Counted from the first letter of the stretch, positions 1 to 9,421 are shown. The stretch: 64,000 bases of DNA from Streptomyces xanthophaeus (GCF_030440515.1 NZ_CP076543.1:4933501-4997500), one strand, 5' to 3'. Notes: generated from the letters alone by a model not told the origin. Made by a program: numbers and translations.

Positions 1-1264
1 CAGCGACGGTGACGAACTCTTCCTCGTCATGGGCTACGTGGAGGGCGCCGACCTCGCCGACCACCTCGCCGAGCACGACCCCTACCCCTGGCAGTGGGCG
101 GTCGCCGTCGTCGCGCAGCTGTGCTCGGTCCTGTCGGCCGTGCACGCGGTGCCGATCGTGCACCGGGACCTGAAGCCACGGAACGTGATGGTCCGTCCGG
201 ACGGCACCGTGCTCGTCCTGGACCTCGGCGTGGCCTCGGTGATGGACACCGACACCACCCGCCTCACCAGCACCGGTTCGCCCATCGGCAGCCCCGCGTA
301 CATGGCGCCCGAGCAGGCCATGGGCGGCGCCGTGGGTCCGTACACCGACCTGTACGCCCTCGGCGTCCTGCTGTACGAACTCCTCAGCGGCAACGTCCCG
401 TTCGCCGGGTCCACCGCCCTCGGCGTCCTGCACCGCCACCTGTACGAGCCCCCGCTCCCGGTCCGCCAGATGCGCCCGGAGATCCCGCCGGAGCTGGAGA
501 AGCTCCTGCTCCACCTCCTCGCCAAGGATCCGCAGGACCGGCCCTCCTCCGCCCAGGAGGTCTACGAGGCCCTGGCCCCGCTGCTCCCCGCCCGCGGCAG
601 CCGCACCCCGTCCGGCCCGCTCGACCCGACCCGGCCCTTCCTGCGCCCGCAGGCCCCCTGGCCGGACCGGGCCGCGGTCGTCCCTCCGCGGCCGAGCACC
701 CCGCCCACGCCGCCCAAGGCCGACGTCCCCGGCGCCGTGGACGAGGCCCGCAAGCTCCTGGACGAGGGCCGGCTCACCCAGGCCGTGGACATCCTCGGCG
801 GCATCCTCCCGGCGGCGGCCGCCGAGCACGGGGAGCACTCCCCGGTGGTCCGCTCCCTGCGCAAGCAGTACGCCGCCACGCTCATGGACGACGGCCAGTA
901 CCGGCGTGCCCTGCCGGAACTGCGCCGCCTCGCCGACGAGTTCCCGGCCGGGGACCCCCAGTCGCTGCGCTTCCGCTACGACTCGGCCCAGTGCCTGGAG
1001 CAACTGGGCGAGCCGGCCGCGGCCCTGGCGGAGTACCGCTCGCTGCTTCCGTTCTTCGAGAACCACTACGCCAATCCGGACCCGGGTCTGCCGCTGGAGG
1101 TCCGCCGCCGGATAGCCCACCTGCTGCTGTCCCTCGGCGACCGCCAGGCGGCCCACGACACCCTGGCCCGGCTGCTGTTCGACGCGGAACGGCTGCACGG
1201 CCCGGCCCACCCCTTCCCGGCCGAGATCCGCCGCACCCTGCACTGGCTCAGCCAGGTCCGCTGA
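1..1264 (+). CDS. Serine/threonine protein kinase, 5' end missing
   Basis: This is the C-terminal part of a Hanks-type kinase. The frame is open to the left edge, so the start lies outside the window. The catalytic loop HRDLKPRN, a DLG variant of the DFG metal-binding motif, and the activation-segment end APEQA are all visible, so the catalytic half is intact. A Pro-rich linker and an alpha-helical, TPR-like tail with repeated Ala/Leu helices follow, which suggests protein-protein contacts. No membrane segment is seen in this part, so it may be cytosolic or regulated through the tail. It converges on the next gene with a 17-bp overlap. The substrate is unknown. Confidence 0.93.
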   Translation, partial: SDGDELFLVMGYVEGADLADHLAEHDPYPWQWAVAVVAQLCSVLSAVHAVPIVHRDLKPRNVMVRPDGTVLVLDLGVASVMDTDTTRLTSTGSPIGSPAYMAPEQAMGGAVGPYTDLYALGVLLYELLSGNVPFAGSTALGVLHRHLYEPPLPVRQMRPEIPPELEKLLLHLLAKDPQDRPSSAQEVYEALAPLLPARGSRTPSGPLDPTRPFLRPQAPWPDRAAVVPPRPSTPPTPPKADVPGAVDEARKLLDEGRLTQAVDILGGILPAAAAEHGEHSPVVRSLRKQYAATLMDDGQYRRALPELRRLADEFPAGDPQSLRFRYDSAQCLEQLGEPAAALAEYRSLLPFFENHYANPDPGLPLEVRRRIAHLLLSLGDRQAAHDTLARLLFDAERLHGPAHPFPAEIRRTLHWLSQVR

Positions 1265-3662
1265 CGGAGCGGGCGGCGCGGCGGGCCCGGCCACGGCGCA
1301 GGGCCCGGCCCAGGCCCCGGCCCCGCAGGGCCGCGGCCAGCAGCATCCCCAGCGCGCCTGCCAGGACCCCCAGCCCCGGGACCAGACCCGGCGGGCGGAA
1401 CGCGCAGCTCACCCCTGTGGTGCCGGGGGAGAGCGGAACCGCCACCAGGCCCAGGTGGCTGGAGGCCGGACGGCCGTTGCAGGTCCAGCCGGCGATCGCG
1501 GGGACCGAGAGGACCGCCGTGCCGCTCGTGCCCGGCGGGAGCGTGGCGTGGACCTCGGCGGAGCCGACCCGGACCGAGGTCGCCGCCGTGGCCCGCAGGC
1601 CGGCCACCGCGGCGTCGAGCCGCGTCCGGTCCAGGCAGGACAGGGCCCACCGCGGGGGCGGGGCCGCGTCGAAGGCCAGGGCCGAGGATTCCCCTCGGGA
1701 AGGGCCCATCGGCTGGAGGGCGGCCCGGTTGCGGGGGGCGTTGCCGTTCAGCCGGAAGGCGGGGCCGTCCGCGAGGCGGGCCGTCGCGTTGTACTCGGGG
1801 GCCCACAGGTAGGCCTCCGTGCCCGCGCGGCAGATGCCGGGCGCGAGCGGGTCCTCGTACACCCGGGAGCCCAGCAGCGCTTCCTGGTTGGCGAAGGGGG
1901 AGTCGTCGGCGTAGGAGAGGGCGGCGCCGGGCGGGCGGGTCGTCACCAGCGGGGGCACCGGGGCGCGGCGGACCGTGCCGTCGGGCTGCAGGCGTGCGCC
2001 GACCGCGAAGACGGCGTCCGTCACCGGGTTGTCGATGCTCTGGACGTTGCGTCCGCGCGAGGTCCAGCCCGCCCCGAGCGCGACCATCGTGCGGGTGAAC
2101 ACGTCCGGGGTGTGGCTGCTGTAGTACGCGCCGCCCTCGCCGCCGAGCAGCAGCGGGTCGTTGCCCGTCAGGGCGGGCCGGCTCGGGTCGGTGCGGTACG
2201 CGGGCCAGCCCTCGGCACCGGCCAGGACCCCGGCGCGCGCGGTGTGCGCCGGGCCCCAGGACGGGTAGTCGTCCAGGCCGCCCAGCTTGCCCTTGTGGCC
2301 GTAGGCGGTGGTCGCGGCGGCCTGTGCCAGCAGGACCAGCGTGAGCAGTCCGGCCGCCGGCCACGCGAGGCGGCGGTGGCGCAGCGCCCACCAGGCCGCA
2401 CCTGCCAGCACCAGCCCGCCGCCGAAGAGCGCGTAGCCCGCCGCCGTCGCCAGGGGGCTGTCGCGCGCCCACAGCACGGCCGCCGCCAGGACGCCCGCAC
2501 CCGCGGCCAGCGCCGGCGGCCGCGGCAGGCCCGCGGCCAGCCCCGTCCAGGCGGCGATCACGGCGATCCCGGCCAGCACGAAGGTCTGCCGGTACGGGCT
2601 TCCGTTCGGGGTGGCGAACAGGTGCCAGGCCAGATGGGTCGGCGCCCACTGGAGGGACAGCGCCACGGCCATGGTCAGTCCCGCCCACCACAGCCGGGTG
2701 CGCGGCGGGACGGCGCGGTGGAAGGGCAGCGCGGCCACCAGCAGCAGCGTTCCGGTGCCGACGAAGACGGCGGGGGAGGAGAAGGAGTACGTCCCCGGCA
2801 GCAGCCGCGCGAACAGGTCCGCCCAGGTCACCGGCCGGAACTCCTTGACCCACCCCGGGTAGGCCCGCCCGGAGCTGAGGAACAGGGGCAGGAGCACGGG
2901 TGCCGAGAGCGCGATCCCGAGCACGGTCGTCCCGGCACCCCGGGCGATCACCGCCAGCCGGGTCCGGACACCCTCCCGGGTGAGCACCACCCGTACCAGC
3001 AGCACCAGCGCGGCACCCAGCGTCGCCATGTAGGCGGTGTAGAAGTTCGCCGTCCAGCAGACCGCGACGACCAGCGGCGCGAGCAGGAACCGGCGCCCGC
3101 GCAGGGCCCATTCACCGGTCAGGCACAGCAGGGGGAAGGCGATCAGCCCGTCCAGCCACATCGGGTTGTAGGAGGCCTCGATCACCGACCAGCCGCACAG
3201 CGCGTACGAGGCCCCGAGCAGCCCGGCCGCCCACCAGGGCCCGCGGCGCTGCGTGCGCAGCAGCCAGGCCATCGCCGCCGCGGCGGCCGACATCTTCACC
3301 ACGGTGACGACATAGACGGCGAGGTCGATGTCCGCGCGCGGGAAGAGCCCGACGAGGACGGCGAAGGGGCTGGTCAGATAGGTGCCCAGGTCCGGCAGGA
3401 AGCTCATGCCGTAGCCGGAGCGCCAGTTGAACAGCAGCCCGCCCTCCGCGCGGCCGTGCAGGAGGTCCCACAGCTGCGCGTGGAAGGGGACGAACTGGTT
3501 GCCGAGGTCGTTGATGCTGCGGTGGCGCGAACCGTAGGGGAACACCCGGGCGGCGGCGTCCCCGGCGCACACGGACACCGCCGTGAGCAGGGCGGCGAGC
3601 GCCGATCCGAGCAGACTCCGGCGGCGCGGTGAGGGACGCGGCGAGCGGTGCGTTGTCGACAT
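1248..3662 (-). CDS. YfhO-family polytopic membrane protein
   Basis: An 804-residue protein with about a dozen hydrophobic segments, starting around residue 15 and again from about 75 onwards, then a soluble C-terminal region and a last membrane helix. The N-terminal pattern (a short arginine-rich tail, one helix, then an extracytoplasmic loop with aromatic and Asn-rich residues) resembles the YfhO family, which in Firmicutes is linked to lipoteichoic-acid glycosylation and in general to GT-C-like glycosyl transfer from lipid carriers. The ATG at 3662 begins a basic N-terminus. Function in this organism is inferred from family only. It is transcribed towards the kinase gene. Confidence 0.82.
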   Translation of the reverse strand: MSTTHRSPRPSPRRRSLLGSALAALLTAVSVCAGDAAARVFPYGSRHRSINDLGNQFVPFHAQLWDLLHGRAEGGLLFNWRSGYGMSFLPDLGTYLTSPFAVLVGLFPRADIDLAVYVVTVVKMSAAAAAMAWLLRTQRRGPWWAAGLLGASYALCGWSVIEASYNPMWLDGLIAFPLLCLTGEWALRGRRFLLAPLVVAVCWTANFYTAYMATLGAALVLLVRVVLTREGVRTRLAVIARGAGTTVLGIALSAPVLLPLFLSSGRAYPGWVKEFRPVTWADLFARLLPGTYSFSSPAVFVGTGTLLLVAALPFHRAVPPRTRLWWAGLTMAVALSLQWAPTHLAWHLFATPNGSPYRQTFVLAGIAVIAAWTGLAAGLPRPPALAAGAGVLAAAVLWARDSPLATAAGYALFGGGLVLAGAAWWALRHRRLAWPAAGLLTLVLLAQAAATTAYGHKGKLGGLDDYPSWGPAHTARAGVLAGAEGWPAYRTDPSRPALTGNDPLLLGGEGGAYYSSHTPDVFTRTMVALGAGWTSRGRNVQSIDNPVTDAVFAVGARLQPDGTVRRAPVPPLVTTRPPGAALSYADDSPFANQEALLGSRVYEDPLAPGICRAGTEAYLWAPEYNATARLADGPAFRLNGNAPRNRAALQPMGPSRGESSALAFDAAPPPRWALSCLDRTRLDAAVAGLRATAATSVRVGSAEVHATLPPGTSGTAVLSVPAIAGWTCNGRPASSHLGLVAVPLSPGTTGVSCAFRPPGLVPGLGVLAGALGMLLAAALRGRGLGRALRRGRARRAARSVSGPG

Positions 3663-3900
3663 GGTGCGCCGACCTTGGCAGGGCCGGGTGACCGAAGGGT
3701 GGCCTCAGGGTTGCCGGTGGCCGATCCGGCCGTCGCCCCGGGCGCGGGGGTCCCCAGAACGGGTGACGGGTGGCGCGCCGGACCCGCCGGTGCCCGCCGG
3801 CTCACTTATGAACGGTGCGTGTTCGGTCCGCGCGTGAATCGTTGGTCGAACCGGTGGTCCGGATCACCGTGACCTCATAACATCGATCACCGCACGGCCC

Positions 3901-3957
3901 TTTGTGCACCGACGCACAATCTCCCGGCCCTGGAGGCTCCTTTGCACCGTCGCACAG
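3901..3957. repeat. Inverted and direct repeats over the lipoprotein start
   Basis: TTGTGC (3902-3907) and GCACAA (3914-3919) form a 6-6-6 inverted repeat. A related copy, TTTGCACCGTCGCACAG, begins at 3941 and covers the TTG start codon of the following gene. The copies are spaced about 40 bp. They could be an operator for the divergent YfhO/lipoprotein promoter region, or the second copy may simply reflect coding sequence. Confidence 0.4.
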
Positions 3958-4565
3958 CGCTCTCCGTCTCCGCCGCCCTGCTCGTGGCGGCGCCCCTGCT
4001 GTCCGCCTGCTCGGGCGAGCCCCGTCCCGGCACCGCGGCCGTCGTGGGCGGCGAACGGATCACCACCTCCGCGCTCCAGGCCCAGGTCAACGACGTCCGC
4101 GCGGCGCAGAACCGTTCCGGGCAGGCCGCCGCCGAACTCATCGCGAGCACCCCCCACCTGGAGCGGCAGAAGCTCGACGCCCTCCTGCAGAGCCGGATCA
4201 TCGACAAGATGGCCGACACCGCCGGGCTCACGGCCACCCAGAAGGACATCGAGGACGAACGCAAGGCGTACGTCGACGAGAACGGCGGCGAGGAGCAGTT
4301 CGAGGCGCTGCTCCTGCAGAAGGGGGCCATGGCCCCCGGCCAGGTCGACCGCTTCCTCCGGGACCGGGTGCTCCTGACCGCGCTGACCGCCAAGTACGGA
4401 GCCGGGAAGCTGGAGGATCCGGCCCGGGCGGCCGTCAAGGCGCTGCACATCGAGGTGAACCCGCGCTACGGAGCCTGGGATGCCAAGGAGATCAAGCTGG
4501 GCACCGGGGAGACGCCCTGGATCACCCAGCGGACGCGGCCCGAGGCGGCCCCGGCCGGAGCCTGA
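3942..4565 (+). CDS. SurA N-terminal-domain lipoprotein
   Basis: A 207-residue exported lipoprotein. The signal peptide ends in the lipobox LSAC near residue 23, so it should be lipidated and held on the outer face of the membrane. The sequence after it (VVGGERITTSALQAQVNDVR) matches the start of SurA/PrsA-type chaperone N-domains. No peptidyl-prolyl isomerase domain follows, so any role would be as a holdase rather than an isomerase. The start is a TTG at 3942, chosen because GGAGG sits at 3932-3936 and the resulting protein begins with the basic signal-peptide N-region. It lies 54 bp before mazG and may be co-transcribed with it. Confidence 0.85.
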   Translation: MHRRTALSVSAALLVAAPLLSACSGEPRPGTAAVVGGERITTSALQAQVNDVRAAQNRSGQAAAELIASTPHLERQKLDALLQSRIIDKMADTAGLTATQKDIEDERKAYVDENGGEEQFEALLLQKGAMAPGQVDRFLRDRVLLTALTAKYGAGKLEDPARAAVKALHIEVNPRYGAWDAKEIKLGTGETPWITQRTRPEAAPAGA

Positions 4566-4619
4566 CGCTCCGGGGTCCCCCCGGACCGCGGGCCGGCGCG
4601 CCGGAGGTAGGTTCGGAGG

Positions 4620-5642
4620 GTGACCGACCACTCCGAACCCACCGCCGCCGCCGAGCCCACGGGCCGCATCGTCCTGCTGACCACCAGCCACCGGGTCGCC
4701 CCCGGCGTGCTGTCCTGGCCGGCGTGGCAGACCCTGCACGCCGCGGACCGGGTGCTGTGCGCCGACCCCGGCCACCCGCAGCTCCCGTACCTGCGGGAAG
4801 CGGGCATCGAGGTCGCGTTCGAGAGCCCGGACGCGCACGCGCTGGTCGAGGCCTGCGCGGGCGGCCGTACGGTCGTGGTGCTCCCGGGCGGCGAGGGCGA
4901 CCAGCGGCTCACCGACGGACTGGCCCGGCTGGCCGGCTCGGGCCGGGTCTCCATGCCCGACCTGGAACTGCTGCCGGGCTCCTACGACCTGCCGGGCGCG
5001 CGCCTGCTCGACCTGGTCCAGGTGATGGACCGGGTCCGGCGCGAGTGCCCGTGGACCTCCCGGCAGACCCACCGGGGGCTGGCCAAGTACGCGATCGAGG
5101 AGGCGTACGAGCTGGTCGAGGCCATCGAGGACGGGGACCGCGAGGAGCTGCGCGAGGAGCTCGGCGACGTGCTGCTCCAGGTGGTCTTCCACGCCCGGAT
5201 CGCCGAGGAGGCCGGCGGGGACGGCGAGGACGCTGCCGAGGCCTTCTCCATCGACGACGTGGCCGGGGCGCTCGTCACGAAGCTGATCCACCGGCACCCG
5301 CACGTCTTCGGCGACGCGGAGGCCGAGACCCCGGAGGACGTCAACGCGCACTGGCAGCGCACCAAGGCGGTGGAGAAGCAGCGGGAGTCGGTCACCGACG
5401 GGATCCCGGTGGGCCAGCCCGGCCTGGCACTCGCAGCCAAGCTCGCGGGCCGGGCCCGTACGGGCGGCGTGGCCGTGGAACTGCCCCGCGGCGAGGGCAT
5501 CGGGTACGAGCTGCTGGAGCTCGCGGCCCGCGCCGAGGCGGAGGGGATCGACCCCGAGACCGCGCTGCGCGCGGCGGCCCGCGCCTACCGGGACGCGATC
5601 CGGGCGGCCGAGGGCGTGGCGGAGCCGGGCGACACCCCCTGA
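4620..5642 (+). CDS. mazG: Nucleoside triphosphate pyrophosphohydrolase MazG
   Basis: A 340-residue MazG-type enzyme that hydrolyses (d)NTPs to the monophosphate and pyrophosphate, a housecleaning role. The metal-binding core is clear: EEAYE, then EELGD about 20 residues later, after the conserved segment RRECPWTSRQTHRGL. The first ~115 residues are not MazG. They resemble a shortened SAM/tetrapyrrole methylase-like domain, as in YabN-type fusions, with a glycine-rich loop (LPGGEGD). The GTG at 4620 has GGAGG at 4603-4607. A second, weaker MazG-like segment follows in the C-terminal part. Confidence 0.92.
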   Translation: MTDHSEPTAAAEPTGRIVLLTTSHRVAPGVLSWPAWQTLHAADRVLCADPGHPQLPYLREAGIEVAFESPDAHALVEACAGGRTVVVLPGGEGDQRLTDGLARLAGSGRVSMPDLELLPGSYDLPGARLLDLVQVMDRVRRECPWTSRQTHRGLAKYAIEEAYELVEAIEDGDREELREELGDVLLQVVFHARIAEEAGGDGEDAAEAFSIDDVAGALVTKLIHRHPHVFGDAEAETPEDVNAHWQRTKAVEKQRESVTDGIPVGQPGLALAAKLAGRARTGGVAVELPRGEGIGYELLELAARAEAEGIDPETALRAAARAYRDAIRAAEGVAEPGDTP

Positions 5643-5667
5643 CACCCCGCAGAGACTCCTTGCTCCT

Positions 5668-6879
5668 TCAGTACGTCCTCGGCGCACGGGCCGAGGGGTC
5701 GTGCCAGTGGGGCGCCGGGCGGTCCAGGAACCACTCGCCGAATCCCAGCGGGCGCTCCCCGTACCCGTGGCCCCGGGCCGGCACCGCGTCGTGGAAGAGG
5801 CGGCCGGGGCGGGCACCCAGCTCCTGGAGGAGATGGGCTGTCTCGTCGACGAACGGCGGCGGACCGCTGAGGTAGACGTCCTGGTCCGGCCACAGACCCC
5901 GGTTGCCCAGCGCGGTCGCCAGCCGGTCGGTGGCCTGGTTGCGGTGCCGCCCGGGCGCGGGCGTGATGTAGGTGACGGCGAGCCAGCGGCAGCGGGCGGC
6001 GTACGCGTCGATGAGCGGGCGGTCGTAGAGGTGCGCGCCGTCCCGGGCCACCACGAAGAGCCGTACGTCCTGATCGGGGGGACACTCCGCGAGATCCTCC
6101 AGGAGGGCCCGGATGGGCGCCCAGCCGGTGCCGGCGGCGATCAGGCTCACCGGGCGGTCCTCACGGCGGAAGGTCAGCTGCCCGCCGGCGGCGCCGAGCC
6201 GCAGCACGTCGCCCGGCCGGGTCTCGCGGACCAGGGCGGTGCTCAGCCGCCCCCGGTCGACCCGGCTGACGTGCAGGTCGAGGGTGCCGTCGGGGCGGGG
6301 GGCGTTGCCGATGGAGTACGTCCGCCAGGTCGTCGGGACCCGTTCGCTGCTCACGCTCGTGTACTGGCCGGGGAGATAGGGGAAGGGAGCGTGCGGCAGC
6401 AGGGTCAGGACGCCTATGTCCGGTCCGTACTGGAGGTGGCGCACGACCTCCGCGTCCCACCACGGCGGGTCCTCGCTCGCGTCGGCGCCGGCGGTCATCG
6501 CGTCGGCCATCACCTGGTAGGCCTCGGCCCAGGCCTTCTCGACCGGCGGGGTCCAGGCCTCGCCGGAGGTCTCCGCGAGCGCGGCGAGCAGGCTGGCGCC
6601 GACGGCCGCGTAGTGCTCGGGGCGGACCAGGAACTTGCGGTGGTCGCGTCCCAGGTCGCGCAGGTAGGGGCCGAGGTTCTCGTCGTCGAGGTGGGATATC
6701 ACGTGGGTGAGCGCGGCGAAGAGCCGGTCCCGCTGGCGTTCCATGTCGTGGAGGGAGGCCGGGAAGAGGGCGCGGACTCCGGGGTTGTGCCAGAAGAGGT
6801 GGGTGTAGAAGAACTTGACGGCGTGCTCGGCCCGTCTCTCCACCACCGCGAAACTGCTTTTCAAGATCCTGACATCCAC
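5668..6879 (-). CDS. Globin-FAD/NAD reductase (flavohaemoprotein-like)
   Basis: An N-terminal globin domain of about 140 residues is followed by a ferredoxin-NADP reductase-like FAD and NAD module. The globin part carries the segment DLGRDHRKF, where the His is the expected proximal haem ligand. The reductase has the FAD-binding RTYSI motif, the NAD-binding GTGWAPI loop and a C-terminal YLSGPP segment. Such proteins typically act as NO dioxygenases or haem reductases. I use the GTG at 6879, where helix A begins; the 78 bp upstream are AT-richer and look intergenic, although an ATG at 6957 stays in frame. It is divergent from a P450 gene. Confidence 0.82.
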   Translation of the reverse strand: MDVRILKSSFAVVERRAEHAVKFFYTHLFWHNPGVRALFPASLHDMERQRDRLFAALTHVISHLDDENLGPYLRDLGRDHRKFLVRPEHYAAVGASLLAALAETSGEAWTPPVEKAWAEAYQVMADAMTAGADASEDPPWWDAEVVRHLQYGPDIGVLTLLPHAPFPYLPGQYTSVSSERVPTTWRTYSIGNAPRPDGTLDLHVSRVDRGRLSTALVRETRPGDVLRLGAAGGQLTFRREDRPVSLIAAGTGWAPIRALLEDLAECPPDQDVRLFVVARDGAHLYDRPLIDAYAARCRWLAVTYITPAPGRHRNQATDRLATALGNRGLWPDQDVYLSGPPPFVDETAHLLQELGARPGRLFHDAVPARGHGYGERPLGFGEWFLDRPAPHWHDPSARAPRTY

Positions 6880-6994
6880 AAAACCGAAAGTAGGAATGCC
6901 GGAGAAGTTCAGGTCAAGGGATGGCCGATCTACGGACAGCCGCGACGAACCACGCATATCGGATGGGGGTTCGGTGCCGGGATACGGTCATCAG

Positions 6995-8308
6995 GTGCAC
7001 GAGCAGACCTCCGGAACCCCCGCCGAACATCCCGCGGACACTCCCGCCGACACCCCTTCCGCCGAGGGCCCCACCCTCTTCGACTGGGAGTTCGCGACCG
7101 ACCCCTACCCGGCCTACGCCTGGCTGCGCGAGCACTCCCCGGTGCACCGCACCAAGCTGCCCAGCGGGGTCGAGGCGTGGCTCGTCACCCGGTACGCCGA
7201 CGCCCGCCAGGCCCTCGCCGACCAGCGGCTCAGCAAGAATCCGGCGCACCATGCGGAGCCCGCGCACGCCAAGGGCAAGACCGGGATCCCGGGGGAGCGC
7301 AAGGCGGAGCTGATGACCCACCTGCTCAACATCGACCCGCCGGACCACACCCGGCTGCGGCGCCTGGTGTCGAAGGCCTTCACCCCGCGCAGGGTCGCCG
7401 AGTTCGCCCCGCGGGTGCAGGCGCTCACCGACCATCTGATCGACGGGTTCGCGGCGAAAGGTGAGGCTGATCTCATTCACGAGTTCGCCTTCCCGCTCCC
7501 CATCTACGCCATCTGCGAGATGCTCGGGGTACCGCGCGAGGACCAGGACGACTTCCGCGACTGGGCCGGCATGATGATCCGCCACGGTGGCGGTCCGCGC
7601 GGCGGGGTCGCCCGGTCGGTCAAACAGATGCGGACCTACCTCGGTGAACTCATCCACCGCAAAAGGGATGATCTGGGTGACGACCTGATCTCCGACCTGA
7701 TCCGGGCGAGCGATCACGGCGACCATCTGACGGAGGGCGAGGCCACCGCCATGGCCTTCATCCTGCTTTTCGCCGGTTTCGAGACCACCGTGAACCTCAT
7801 CGGCAACGGGGTCCACTCCCTCTTCATGAACCCCGCGCAGCGCGAGCGCCTCCAGCTCTCCCTCGCCGCCGGGGAGAGCGGGCTGCTGGCCACCGGGGTC
7901 GAGGAACTGCTGCGCTACGACGGCCCGGTGGAGCTGGCGACCTGGAGGTTCGCGACCGAGCCGCTGACCCTCGGCGGCATGCGGATCGAGGCCGGCGATC
8001 CGGTCCTGGTCGTCCTCGCGGCCGCCGACCGGGATCCGGAGCGCTTCGCGGACCCGGACACCCTCGACCTCTCCCGGACCGACAACCAGCACCTCGGATA
8101 CGGGCACGGCATCCACTACTGCCTGGGAGCTCCGCTCGCCCGGCTCGAAGGACAGACCGCGCTCGCGACTTTGCTGACGCGTCTGCCTGATCTGGAACTC
8201 GCCGTTCCACCCCAAGACCTGCGCTGGCGCGGGGGGTTGATCATGCGTGGGCTGCGCACTCTTCCCGTTCGATTCGCGGCTCAAAACACTTACGCGAAAG
8301 CTGATTAA
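6995..8308 (+). CDS. Cytochrome P450
   Basis: A 437-residue soluble bacterial P450. The haem-binding loop YGHGIHYCLG carries the cysteine ligand, the I-helix has FAGFETT, and the K-helix ELLR (ExxR) is present, so it should be an active monooxygenase. The size and motifs suit the CYP105/107-type actinomycete families. The GTG at 6995 was chosen to give a normal N-terminal length; a GTG at 6974 is an alternative, and neither has a strong ribosome site. Substrate unknown. The neighbouring divergent globin-reductase is not a usual P450 redox partner, and no ferredoxin gene is nearby. Confidence 0.9.
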   Translation: MHEQTSGTPAEHPADTPADTPSAEGPTLFDWEFATDPYPAYAWLREHSPVHRTKLPSGVEAWLVTRYADARQALADQRLSKNPAHHAEPAHAKGKTGIPGERKAELMTHLLNIDPPDHTRLRRLVSKAFTPRRVAEFAPRVQALTDHLIDGFAAKGEADLIHEFAFPLPIYAICEMLGVPREDQDDFRDWAGMMIRHGGGPRGGVARSVKQMRTYLGELIHRKRDDLGDDLISDLIRASDHGDHLTEGEATAMAFILLFAGFETTVNLIGNGVHSLFMNPAQRERLQLSLAAGESGLLATGVEELLRYDGPVELATWRFATEPLTLGGMRIEAGDPVLVVLAAADRDPERFADPDTLDLSRTDNQHLGYGHGIHYCLGAPLARLEGQTALATLLTRLPDLELAVPPQDLRWRGGLIMRGLRTLPVRFAAQNTYAKAD

Positions 8309-8330
8309 AAGTCAGGTTCGGCTTGAACTT

Positions 8331-8358
8331 GTGACAATCGTTCGAAGGCCGCTAGGTT
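8331..8358 (+). promoter_or_regulatory. Putative sigma-70-type promoter for first rpf gene
   Basis: GTGACA at 8331-8336 and TAGGTT at 8353-8358 are 16 bp apart and lie about 40 bp before the rpf-like start. The region is AT-rich compared with its surroundings. Confidence 0.5.
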
Positions 8359-8398
8359 CTGCCGTTACCCCGCTGTTATATGCGAAAGGTGATCGCTC

Positions 8399-9421
8399 AT
8401 GCTCTCCGGGAACGGCCGTCACAGACGCCCCCGCCAGGTCCCCGCGCTGGTCGTCACAGCCGGAGTCACTGGCTCTGCGCTGGCCATGCCGCTGTTGGCC
8501 GCCACCAGCGCCACCGCCGCCGACACGTCCACGTGGGACAAGGTCGCCGAGTGCGAGAGCGGCGGCTCGTGGAGCGCGAACTTCGGCAGCGGCGCCTACG
8601 GCGGACTCCAGTTCACCCAGGAGGAGTGGCAGAGCGCCGGCGGGCTCGACTTCGCCGAGCGCCCCGACCTGGCGAGCCGTTCCCAGCAGATCGCCGTGGC
8701 CGAGCGGGTGCTGGGCTCGACGGGGCCGCAGGCGTGGCCGCTGTGCGCGGCCTCCGCCGGCCTGGTCCGGGAGAGCCCCGCCGCACAGGTGGACCCCGGT
8801 CTGCCCGGCAGCCAGGGCCCGATCGCACCCGCGCCGTCCCGCCCGGACGACGCCGTTCCGTCCACCGGGGGCGGCAAGCCGTCCACGGACTACGGGTCCC
8901 CGACCCCGGCCCCGGCTCCGAGCCCCTCCAGCACCCCGTTCCTGATACCCGACGCGCCGTCCGTCGGACTGCCCGTCATGCCCGCGCCGGACATCCCGAC
9001 GACGCCTCCGGCCGACCCGACGGCTCCGGCCGTACCGGGCGGTCCGACCGGCACGCCGACCCCCGTCGACCCGACGGCGCCGACGCCGCCGGTGGACCCG
9101 ACCGCGCCCACCACCTCGCCCGTCACGCCGGGTCTGCCCCCGGTCGACCCGACGGCCCCCGGGGCCCCGGCGGTCCCGCAGACCACCGGTGCCACTCCCG
9201 TCGAGGGCAGTGGCAAGCACCGCGGTGCGCCGGAGACCCCCTCCGGTGCCGCGTCGGACCCCACCTACACGGTCCAGGCGGGCGACAGCCTGGCGACCAT
9301 CGCGGTTGCCAAGGGCGTAAAGGGGGGCTGGAACGGTCTCTACCAGGCCAATGAGCAAGTCATCGGCGAGGACGCCGATCTCATCAAGCCGGGTCAGAAC
9401 CTGGACCTAACTCCGCAATAA
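8399..9421 (+). CDS. Resuscitation-promoting-factor-like transglycosylase with LysM
   Basis: A 340-residue secreted muralytic enzyme. It has a signal peptide ending around SATAA, then an Rpf/transglycosylase-like domain (residues ~42-118) with the CESGG motif holding the catalytic glutamate and a second Cys near its end. A long Pro/Thr/Asp-rich linker of about 150 residues follows (repeats of the type VDPTAP), and a C-terminal LysM domain that should bind peptidoglycan. Rpf enzymes cleave glycan strands and help spores or dormant cells resume growth. The ATG at 8399 is preceded by GAAAGGTGAT. It is paralogous to the next gene. Confidence 0.93.
   Translation: MLSGNGRHRRPRQVPALVVTAGVTGSALAMPLLAATSATAADTSTWDKVAECESGGSWSANFGSGAYGGLQFTQEEWQSAGGLDFAERPDLASRSQQIAVAERVLGSTGPQAWPLCAASAGLVRESPAAQVDPGLPGSQGPIAPAPSRPDDAVPSTGGGKPSTDYGSPTPAPAPSPSSTPFLIPDAPSVGLPVMPAPDIPTTPPADPTAPAVPGGPTGTPTPVDPTAPTPPVDPTAPTTSPVTPGLPPVDPTAPGAPAVPQTTGATPVEGSGKHRGAPETPSGAASDPTYTVQAGDSLATIAVAKGVKGGWNGLYQANEQVIGEDADLIKPGQNLDLTPQ

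Noticed and set aside
1455..3632. A 725-codon open frame on the + strand over the YfhO gene
   Set aside because: Arg/Gly/Gln/Pro-rich shadow of a conserved membrane protein on the other strand.
6815..6994. P450 start at 6815
   Set aside because: This would overlap the globin-reductase gene and add 60 residues of non-P450 sequence.
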